A DNA stretch of 12,041 bases from Rhodospirillaceae bacterium (lineage in GTDB: Bacteria > Pseudomonadota > Alphaproteobacteria > Rhodospirillales > Magnetospirillaceae), in assembly GCA_030151865.1 (NCBI GenBank), contig JASLCK010000058.1:1-12041 (forward strand). The letters are read 5' to 3'. The notes beneath the pieces are model-generated. The model saw only the letters and a program-made list of their open reading frames with translations. It did no database searches and had not been told where the DNA came from. The position numbers and the translations under genes were made by a program. Shown here piece by piece: positions 1 to 5,803 of the stretch (positions are counted from its first letter, which is position 1; each line of letters starts with the position of its first letter).

Positions 1-402
1 AGCGAAATGCGACAAACCACGCTGAAACAAGGGACGCTCGGCAACCGCCAAAAAGGCCGTTTCAAAATCAGGCAACGAATCTGTAGGCCAATATTTGGCT
101 AAATCAGGATCACTAGTGCTGGTCACCGCCAATTTACGGTAATAGGACGCATTGGAGAGATCGCCCACCAGAGCGTAGGTCAAAGCCACCAGATCGGCAG
201 GCTCGCGCGCAGTGCTGAGTTCGGTAACCGCATATGCGCCAGCGGCAACAGCTCCGGCAGGGTCATCGTTGCAAAGGCAGGCGAGCCCCTTCAGATAGGC
301 CCCCTCGCCCCCCAAATCCTCGTTCGTTGCATCCCGGAATTGCGAAACGATTTCGTCCCACTTACCGTCTGCGGCAAGGACGCGGATTTTGTCGATGGAC
401 AC
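1..402 (-). CDS. Partial gene, helical-repeat (TPR-like) protein of unknown function
   Basis: The 5' end of the gene is present and 134 codons are open before the frame leaves the window at position 1. I chose the GTG at 400-402 because a GGGGGA ribosome-binding sequence lies seven bases ahead of it; the frame stays open further upstream to a TGA inside the flaF terminator, so an earlier GTG near position 455 is possible. The protein starts MSIDKIRVLAADGKWDEIVS and is rich in Ala, Leu and Asp. Paired amphipathic helices, such as GAYLKGLACLCNDDPAGAVA at about residues 34-53, resemble tetratricopeptide repeats. No catalytic domain is visible in the part present. It lies behind flaF but is separated by a terminator, so it is probably its own unit. 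TPR-containing glycosyltransferases such as Caulobacter FlmG occur in flagellar loci, but nothing here proves that role. Confidence 0.7.
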   Translation of the reverse strand, partial: MSIDKIRVLAADGKWDEIVSQFRDATNEDLGGEGAYLKGLACLCNDDPAGAVAAGAYAVTELSTAREPADLVALTYALVGDLSNASYYRKLAVTSTSDPDLAKYWPTDSLPDFETAFLAVAERPLFQRGLSHFA

Positions 403-506
403 AGCTTTATCCCCCGTGACTTCAATGCGAAAGCCGCTGGATTGCCGCTGTTTTAACACCCCACGACAGGACCAGAGATCGCCTTTCGCGCGTGATAGCT
501 TTTTGG

Positions 507-537
507 AAAAACCGACCGGTCAACGCGGTCGGTTTTT
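507..537 (-). terminator. Rho-independent terminator after flaF
   Basis: An 11-bp perfect inverted repeat (AAAAACCGACC at 507-517, GGTCGGTTTTT at 527-537) encloses a 9-base loop. Read on the minus strand the stem ends in a run of T. It sits 42 bases past the flaF stop and closes the flagellin-flbT-flaF unit. Because the stem ends in A/T runs on both sides it could work in both directions. Confidence 0.85.
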
Positions 538-578
538 CGCGAATACTTAAGAACAACTGCAGCTAGGAAACCGCAGTT

Positions 579-989
579 TCAAGCAGACAGATTGATGCTG
601 ACATCGGCAGGCTGCGCAACCTCGGCAGAAGCCGCCGGGTTTTCAAGCAACCCCATCGCCAAATCGCGATTGATGCTGATCAGAATATCCAGGGCAGCAG
701 GCTGCGGCGACGCCAAGACCTCGACCGTGTGGCGATCAATAAACGCGGCCAGAGACAAAAGGTTGCCCCGCAAATCATCAGGCAGACCGCATTCCGGACC
801 AAGCATATCGGCCTGGAAGAACGTCCACATCCGCCAGTTCAGACGGACAGCGGCCAAAATGGCATCCTTATCGTTCGCATTGGCGGCCGCTCGCATGCGC
901 AAGGCGGATTCGGTCAATGCCCAGGCCTCAATCTCCCGCGACGATCCCCCCGCTGGAGGGCTCCGATAAATCTGAGTTTTGTCGGCCAT
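579..989 (-). CDS. flaF: Flagellar biosynthesis regulator FlaF
   Basis: FlaF is a small cytoplasmic protein of Alphaproteobacteria that promotes flagellin synthesis or secretion and works against or alongside FlbT. The 136-residue product shows the family pattern: SREIEAWAL at 17-25, the tryptophan-rich LNWRMWTFFQ at 50-59, and LPDDLRGNLLSLAAFIDRHT at 69-88. About 30 C-terminal residues beyond the helical core are Ala/Pro-rich and poorly conserved in type. The start is the ATG at 987-989, with AAGGAG about 12 bases upstream, a slightly long spacing. The first 62 bases lie inside the 3' end of flbT in another frame, so the two genes are probably translationally coupled. Family assignment is from sequence pattern, not a search. 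Confidence 0.88.
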   Translation of the reverse strand: MADKTQIYRSPPAGGSSREIEAWALTESALRMRAAANANDKDAILAAVRLNWRMWTFFQADMLGPECGLPDDLRGNLLSLAAFIDRHTVEVLASPQPAALDILISINRDLAMGLLENPAASAEVAQPADVSINLSA

Positions 990-1371
990 GGCTAAGGATC
1001 ACTCCTTCGTGGTTAATAAGCTCCCGCGCGGTGCGCAGTGCTTGATAAAACTCCCCTACAGCAATATGCGCCTTTAACCGGGAGATAATTTCAAGCGAGC
1101 TGGGAGCAGCCTCAAGATAGTCTTGCACCAACTGATTAAGAATCGGTAAACGATTCTCACCATCATCAGGAAACAAATACATACATTGCACAGAAAAATA
1201 AATTCTTGTTGCAGGAGTTATCGCTTCATCCGCAACAATGATATCAGCATCTTTAAGAACAGATGCTTTATTATGCAAAATAAATGAAGCCGACCTTGAA
1301 GAAACATTTTCAAGAACAGCCCCATTAATGATGATCTTGTGCTTTGGACGGATTTGTATTTTAAGGGCCAT
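928..1371 (-). CDS. flbT: Flagellin post-transcriptional regulator FlbT
   Basis: FlbT is an alphaproteobacterial RNA-level regulator; in Caulobacter it binds the 5' untranslated region of flagellin mRNA and promotes its decay until the hook is finished. The 147-residue product starts MALKIQIRPKHKIIINGAVL, with the typical 'K..EKI.INGAV..N' style opening, followed by the IYFSVQCMYLFPDD segment (57-70) and two C-terminal helices (about 75-120). I chose the ATG at 1369-1371 because GGAG (1378-1381) lies six bases ahead; a TTG at 1383 is in frame but falls in the terminator tract. The length matches the family (about 140). The 5' two thirds is strikingly AT-rich, about 33 percent GC in two 60-base samples I counted, unlike all neighbours. 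The last 20 codons overlap flaF. Confidence 0.9.
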   Translation of the reverse strand: MALKIQIRPKHKIIINGAVLENVSSRSASFILHNKASVLKDADIIVADEAITPATRIYFSVQCMYLFPDDGENRLPILNQLVQDYLEAAPSSLEIISRLKAHIAVGEFYQALRTARELINHEGVILSHGRQNSDLSEPSSGGIVAGD

Positions 1372-1381
1372 CCTAATCTCC

Positions 1382-1411
1382 AAAAAAAACCGGGAGGGCG
1401 AACCCTCCCGG
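1382..1411 (-). terminator. Terminator/attenuator between flagellin gene and flbT
   Basis: A perfect 9-bp GC-rich stem (arms 1390-1398 and 1403-1411) with a TTCG tetraloop is followed on the minus strand by eight T. It lies 23 bases beyond the flagellin stop. The T run ends directly at the GGAG of flbT, so flbT has to be reached by read-through or from a promoter I cannot see. This probably makes flagellin mRNA far more abundant than flbT-flaF mRNA. Confidence 0.92.
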
Positions 1412-1434
1412 TGCCAGACTTGTACCCGTTAGAA

Positions 1435-2349
1435 TTAACGGAACAGCTGCAACACAGCCTGGTCGGACTGGTTCGCCATCGACATCGACTGAACGCCCAG
1501 CGACTGACGGGTCTGCAGAGAGACCATGTTGGCGCTTTCGGTGTTCAGATCAGCGACGGTGAGCTTGCTAGAGCCGCCCTGGAGGGTGTTGATGTAGTTC
1601 TTGGTGAAGTCCAGACGGACTTGCAGGATCGCGACGTTGTTACCCATGGTGGCCGACTTAGCGCGGACATTCTGGATGGTGGCGTCGAGATAGGTCTGCA
1701 TCTTATCCGCAGCGGAGTTGAACTTCGCCAGGATCGAAGCCATGGACAACTTATACCCCGACAGCGTCCCGGTAATACCAGCCTTATTCAGCAACTGCGT
1801 CACATTCGAAGCCTTGCTGAGGGAGATGGCACCGCCCGAGCTGCTCACAAACAGCTTCGAGACGTTCATATTGACGCCCTGGACCTTCAAGCTCGACGCC
1901 GACTTTTCCGAGAAGTAGACAGTCAGAGTCGAAGACGTGGAGTTGACCAGGTTCAGACCGTTATAGCTCGCATCGCCAACCAGATTTTGGATCTGCATGT
2001 TGAGGTTTTGAAGCTGGGTCTGATACGCCTTACGCTGGCTCGAGGAGCCAGAACGGGCGCTGTCAATAATACCCTTGAACTGCTTGAGCAGGCTTTCGAT
2101 CGAGGTCAGAGCGTTCGACGCCGCGGTAACGGTGCTGACGGCCTGGTCGATCGAGTCCTTGCGAGTGCTCATGTCGTCGGCACGGTCGCTCAAAGACTTC
2201 GAGGTGAAATATTTTTGGGCATCATCAACGGCATTGGACACCGCCAAACCGGTGGACAGATGCTGCTGCGTGGTGGAAATCTGCGACTTGGTGTTGTTCA
2301 AGGACAACAGGGTGTCGCGGATACCATTGGTCAAGACGATACCAGACAT
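1435..2349 (-). CDS. Flagellin (filament protein)
   Basis: Flagellin is exported through the flagellar type III system and polymerises into the filament. The 304-residue product has the conserved N-terminal coiled region (SGIVLTNGIRDTLLSLNNTK onward; NGLNLV at about 131-136) and the conserved C-terminal region (about 196-304, ending in SMANQSDQAVLQLFR). Between them is a short Ser/Thr-rich surface part (about 137-195). I chose the ATG at 2347-2349, which has an ideal AAAGGAG six bases upstream; an in-frame start 14 codons earlier would place the hairpin leader inside the gene and is unlikely. There are no cysteines. The exposed Ser/Thr-rich segments are candidate sites for sugar attachment, given the nonulosonate operon in this window. 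It precedes flbT-flaF, separated by a terminator. The paralogue letter (fliC/fljK type) cannot be decided. Confidence 0.95.
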   Translation of the reverse strand: MSGIVLTNGIRDTLLSLNNTKSQISTTQQHLSTGLAVSNAVDDAQKYFTSKSLSDRADDMSTRKDSIDQAVSTVTAASNALTSIESLLKQFKGIIDSARSGSSSQRKAYQTQLQNLNMQIQNLVGDASYNGLNLVNSTSSTLTVYFSEKSASSLKVQGVNMNVSKLFVSSSGGAISLSKASNVTQLLNKAGITGTLSGYKLSMASILAKFNSAADKMQTYLDATIQNVRAKSATMGNNVAILQVRLDFTKNYINTLQGGSSKLTVADLNTESANMVSLQTRQSLGVQSMSMANQSDQAVLQLFR

Positions 2350-2371
2350 AGCAAACTCCTTTCTGAGTCGC

Positions 2372-2388
2372 GCCACATTCCTTGTGGC
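2372..2388 (-). promoter_or_regulatory. Flagellin leader hairpin 2
   Basis: Minus strand GCCACA-AGGAA-TGTGGC: a perfect 6-bp stem with a 5-base purine loop. It ends 22 bases before the flagellin ATG and about 10 before the AAAGGAG ribosome-binding site. It is separated by only two bases from a second hairpin of the same dimensions. It is a plausible site for control of mRNA decay or translation by FlbT, by analogy with Caulobacter; the analogy is inference. Confidence 0.6.
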
Positions 2389-2390
2389 CA

Positions 2391-2407
2391 AGCGCCCTTC
2401 TGGCGCT
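2391..2407 (-). promoter_or_regulatory. Flagellin leader hairpin 1
   Basis: Minus strand AGCGCC-AGAAG-GGCGCT: a perfect 6-bp stem with a 5-base purine loop, the same geometry as the hairpin at 2372-2388. The flagellin transcript must start upstream of position 2407 for this structure to exist in RNA; the start site is not visible. Confidence 0.55.
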
Positions 2408-2576
2408 CACCAAGAATAGTAATAAACCGCCCTCCCAGAATCCACTGTTTTTTTCGCTCACCTTGCCGTGATGTATTTTTCTAATTGTTTGTATTTTAAC
2501 GTTTTTTTCATACTCACCGGCAAATCCGGACCACATCATCCAACCGCTTGGATTCTTTGGGATATTTACCCTGAAG
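2408..2576 (-). other. AT-rich region upstream of flagellin gene, promoter not identified
   Basis: This region between the flgE terminator and the flagellin leader hairpins has no convincing gene. It is AT-rich, with several runs of A on the minus strand around 2440-2515. The flagellin promoter should lie here. I see neither a sigma-28 pattern (TAAA-N15-GCCGATAA) nor a correctly spaced sigma-54 pattern. A weak sigma-70 pair (TTGCCG at 2518-2523, TAAAAT about 19 bases further) is possible but not persuasive. Confidence 0.4.
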
Positions 2577-2616
2577 ACAAAACAAAGCCCCTGGCCGGAC
2601 AATCGACCAGGGGCTT
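2577..2616 (-). terminator. Terminator of the fliK-flgD-flgE operon
   Basis: A 10-bp inverted repeat (arms 2607-2616 and 2585-2594, AAGCCCCTGG on the minus strand) with a 12-base loop is followed by TGTTTTGT. It starts 38 bases after the flgE stop and separates the hook operon from the flagellin unit. Confidence 0.85.
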
Positions 2617-2653
2617 CTCTCTGCCGCTTCCAAGAACCGGAAGGGCGATTATT

Positions 2654-4948
2654 TTACCGCTTGATGTTGATCAGATCGTCCAACATCTGGTCGGCGGTGG
2701 TGATGATCTTGGCCGAGGCCGAATAGGCCCGCTGCACGGTGATCATGGTGGTGAATTCGGTACCCAGATCGACGGTGGACGCTTCCAGCGAGGAGGCCGA
2801 CACCTGACCGGACCCAGCTTCGCCCGGCTGGCGCACGGTATAGGACCCCGACGTGGTGGTGTCCTGATAGACGTTGCCGGTCAGCGACGACATGCCATCG
2901 GGGTTGGAGAAGGTGGCGATCGGGATCTGGAACACCGGGGCACGCACGCCGTTGTCGAACAGTGCGGTGACGATGCCATCGGCGCCGATGGACACACCCG
3001 AGAAGTTGCCGAATTTGGCGCCGTTCTGGGTGATGTTGCCGATCGAGTAGGAGCCCGACAACTGATTGATGCCGTTGCTCTGATTGAGACTACCGAAATT
3101 CAGACTGATCCAAGGCTTGGTGGAGGACGAACCGCTGGCCTGGGTCTGGTCTTCCGCGCCGTTGGCCCAGCGCATTTCCATGGTGTTGGGGATGATCGAT
3201 GCCGGGGTACCATCACCGTTGAAGGTCATGGCGCTGCCAGTTTTGGAGTCGTAAACACCGGTGGTGCCGAAAGTGACAGTCGAGCTGGCCCCCTTGCCAC
3301 TGGCCCAGGTAAAGTCGCTGATGGTGCCGCCATTATCCAGAGTAACCCCGACCGGAGCCGAAGACGACGTGGCCGCCAGGGTGACCGTGCCGTTGGTCAC
3401 TGTCACCGCAGAGTAGTTTGCCAGCGGCTTGCCTGCGCCAATCAACTGATTCATGAAAGACGCGACGTTGGCGGCAACCTGATTGGCGGTGGTGGCGGGC
3501 GTGTTGGGCAAAGCGGTGTAGGAACCACCCAAAGACCCCGCAGTCCCGTTGACGATGCTGGTCCAGGGCATGGAGACCGAGCCGACCACCAGATTGCCCG
3601 AGGTCGGGACGTTATTCACCGTGAAGGACTGCGACGTCCCGGTAATGGCTGAATAGCCGGAATAGATGGCATCGACAGTGAAGACGCCGGGCGTGGCGCT
3701 GTTGCTGCCAACGCCGGTGCCGCTTTCGACGATCGAACTGCCCAAGCCGGTGGTGGCATTGCTGGTGCAGTCGATGCTGACCTGCCCGGCCCCCGGCTCC
3801 TGATTGATGCGCAGCACATTGGCATTGGCCTGGAAGCGGTTGTTGCCATCCGCCAAACCACCCAAAAACGCCCCGGAAATATTGGGATTGGCGGTGCTGT
3901 TGGTGCACATGCTGTCGATCTTGTTCTTGATGGCCGACACCAAAGCGGTGGTGCCGGTCAGCGTGTTCAGATCGACGCCCATGACCTTGCCGGCATCGCT
4001 GGTCGGGTCGGTGCCGCCGATACCGCTGTTATAGAACTGCACCTTGATGCCGTTCATCTGAAAGTAAGATCCGGCGGCGGGGATGGACGTAAACTCCACC
4101 TGCCCGGCGGCGGCATAAACCTGACGACCATTGGCGACAGTATAGTTGGTCAAAGCGACCGACGCCGCCCCGCTCGGCGGGGTCACCGCCAGGCTCCAGG
4201 AATTGGCGGCAGTCTTCGTCCACTGGAACTGCGAGCTGGACGTATTGCCCAGCGAGTCATAGGTCAACACGTTGCTGGTATGAATGCCGCCCAGGGACGG
4301 ATTATTGGGATCATAGATCGCATCGCCCGACGGCAGATTGGCCTGGACCGAGATGTTCGAGGTCGCCTGAGCCGTCCCGCCGATGGTGTTGACGTTGAAC
4401 GCCTTCAGTTCACTCGGATTGACGATGTTCTGATTGATATAGTGGTACGACCCATCGGACTGGGTATAGGCACGCATATAGGCGTTGCCGTTGATGTTGA
4501 TGGTGCCCGCCACTGAAGCGGGGCTGTTGTCGGTGGGGGTCAGCGGCCAGCCTTGCAGATAAAAGCCCGAAGCGTTCTGCAAATAACCGTTCTTGTCAGG
4601 CTTGAACGAACCGGCGCGGGTATAAGCGAACTGACCGCCCTGAAGGGTCGGATCGGAAACCGAGTTGACGATGAAGAAGCCCTGTCCCGACAGCGAGATA
4701 TCGGTCGAAGACGTGGTGCCCTGCAACAGCCCCTGAACGTCGATGCCCGCACGCGGCTTGGACTGCACGCCACCCGGAGAATATTCAGTCGACGACACCT
4801 GATGGGTCACCAGGGTCTGGAAGTTCACCTGGGTGCCCTTATAGCCGATGGTGTTGACGTTCGAGATGTTGTCCGAGATCGCGCCCATGGCGCTCGACTG
4901 CGAGGAAAGGCCTGAAACGCCCGAGAAGAGTGCACCATATAAGCTCAT
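2654..4948 (-). CDS. flgE: Flagellar hook protein FlgE
   Basis: FlgE polymerises into the hook that joins the basal body to the filament. The 764-residue product begins SLYGALFSGVSGLSSQSSAM with the rod/hook N-terminal motif, continues through ISDNISNVNTIGYKGTQVNF, and ends with the conserved C-terminal helix LGTEFTTMITVQRAYSASAK, then MLDDLINIKR. The core hook domain follows the N-terminus, and the middle (about 230-620) is a large Gly/Ser/Thr-rich variable part, so the protein is nearly twice the E. coli length (about 400) and longer than Caulobacter's (about 590). The ATG at 4946-4948 has AGGAGG five bases upstream. Two cysteines (348 and 394) lie in the variable part, which is unusual for an exported axial protein. 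It is last in the fliK-flgD-flgE operon, 103 bases after flgD. Confidence 0.96.
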   Translation of the reverse strand: MSLYGALFSGVSGLSSQSSAMGAISDNISNVNTIGYKGTQVNFQTLVTHQVSSTEYSPGGVQSKPRAGIDVQGLLQGTTSSTDISLSGQGFFIVNSVSDPTLQGGQFAYTRAGSFKPDKNGYLQNASGFYLQGWPLTPTDNSPASVAGTININGNAYMRAYTQSDGSYHYINQNIVNPSELKAFNVNTIGGTAQATSNISVQANLPSGDAIYDPNNPSLGGIHTSNVLTYDSLGNTSSSQFQWTKTAANSWSLAVTPPSGAASVALTNYTVANGRQVYAAAGQVEFTSIPAAGSYFQMNGIKVQFYNSGIGGTDPTSDAGKVMGVDLNTLTGTTALVSAIKNKIDSMCTNSTANPNISGAFLGGLADGNNRFQANANVLRINQEPGAGQVSIDCTSNATTGLGSSIVESGTGVGSNSATPGVFTVDAIYSGYSAITGTSQSFTVNNVPTSGNLVVGSVSMPWTSIVNGTAGSLGGSYTALPNTPATTANQVAANVASFMNQLIGAGKPLANYSAVTVTNGTVTLAATSSSAPVGVTLDNGGTISDFTWASGKGASSTVTFGTTGVYDSKTGSAMTFNGDGTPASIIPNTMEMRWANGAEDQTQASGSSSTKPWISLNFGSLNQSNGINQLSGSYSIGNITQNGAKFGNFSGVSIGADGIVTALFDNGVRAPVFQIPIATFSNPDGMSSLTGNVYQDTTTSGSYTVRQPGEAGSGQVSASSLEASTVDLGTEFTTMITVQRAYSASAKIITTADQMLDDLINIKR

Positions 4949-5051
4949 GTCATCCTCCTGTGCTGCCCGTCGATCCCTGCTCCGTTGGGGACGCAGGCCG
5001 CGAGGTGTTCAATCCGTTAAAACCCGTCACTCAATCCCTGATGCCGCGGCC

Positions 5052-5789
5052 TTAGCTGCCCGACGTCGGCTTCGAACCAGAAGAACTGGAACTGCCAGCC
5101 ACCACCTTCAGCACGTCCTTCAGGTTCATGGTCTGGTTGCCCAGATACAGAACCACGTTATTGCTGGTATCCATGCCCAGGCCAGTCACGGTACCCACCA
5201 CGGCGGCATCCATCTGAGTGTTGCTGCCATCGGTGCCCGCACCGTTGATGGTGATTTTGTAATTACCGTCTGCTTGCTGCTTGCCGTAGCTGTCGGTGCC
5301 ATCCCAATTGATGGAATGGGTGCCCGCCGTGTTGTCCAAGGTCAGGGTCTTGACGATGTTGCCAGCCGAATCGGCGATGGTGGCGGTCACCTTGTTCATA
5401 TTGGCGGGCGTGGTGTAGGAGAACGAGGCCGCGCCGCTTTGCAGCGGCAACAGCGACCCCACACCCTGCACCTTAGAGCCCAGATAGTTGACCGCGCTGG
5501 CCATTTCCGACGAGCGCTGAGCCGTCAGCAACTGTTCCAGATTCGAGTTGGTGTTGATCTGCTGTTCGACACTGGAGAACTGCACCAACTGGTTGGTGAA
5601 CTGGGTGGTGTCCATCGGCGACAGCGGGTCCTGATGCTGCAACTGAGACGTCAGCAGCTTCAGGAAGGTGTTCATGTTGCCGGCCAGCGACTGCTGAGCC
5701 TGCGCCGATTTGCTGGTGCTGCTCGAGCTGTTGGACGTGCTGCTGGCCGAGGGGACGGCGTTGGCGGCGTAGGCGAGGGTCGCGACCAT
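5052..5789 (-). CDS. flgD: Flagellar hook assembly scaffold FlgD
   Basis: FlgD is the hook cap that promotes FlgE assembly and is later replaced by hook-filament junction proteins. The 245-residue product has a low-complexity Ser-rich start (14-28), then the conserved FLKLLTSQLQHQDPLSPMD (42-60) and QFTNQLVQFSSVEQQIN (63-79), and a FlgD Ig-like domain with WDGTDSYGKQQADGNY at 162-177. A Ser/Gly-rich tail closes it. The ATG at 5787-5789 follows GGGAG by eight bases and lies only 14 bases after the fliK stop, so the genes share a transcript. The 103-base gap to flgE shows no promoter I recognise. Confidence 0.95.
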   Translation of the reverse strand: MVATLAYAANAVPSASSTSNSSSSTSKSAQAQQSLAGNMNTFLKLLTSQLQHQDPLSPMDTTQFTNQLVQFSSVEQQINTNSNLEQLLTAQRSSEMASAVNYLGSKVQGVGSLLPLQSGAASFSYTTPANMNKVTATIADSAGNIVKTLTLDNTAGTHSINWDGTDSYGKQQADGNYKITINGAGTDGSNTQMDAAVVGTVTGLGMDTSNNVVLYLGNQTMNLKDVLKVVAGSSSSSGSKPTSGS

Positions 5790-5803
5790 GATCCGGTCTC
5801 CCG

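Noticed and set aside
1339..2484. Long plus-strand open frame of 381 codons opposite flagellin and the 5' end of flbT
   Set aside because: It is a mirror of strongly supported minus-strand genes, rich in Arg/Gln/His with no domain pattern and no ribosome-binding site.
2520..2533. Possible sigma-54 promoter for flagellin on the minus strand (TGGTCCGGATTTGC)
   Set aside because: The GG to GC spacing is one base too short and the -24 element lacks CAC. Sigma-54 spacing is strict.
2468..3652. Plus-strand open frame of 394 codons opposite flgE
   Set aside because: Arg/Gly/His-rich composition typical of reverse-frame translation of GC-rich genes; flgE is certain on the other strand.
4998..5051. 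GGCCGCG/CGCGGCC long-range inverted repeat between flgD and flgE as a terminator
   Set aside because: The loop is about 40 bases and no T run follows; more likely chance in GC-rich sequence.
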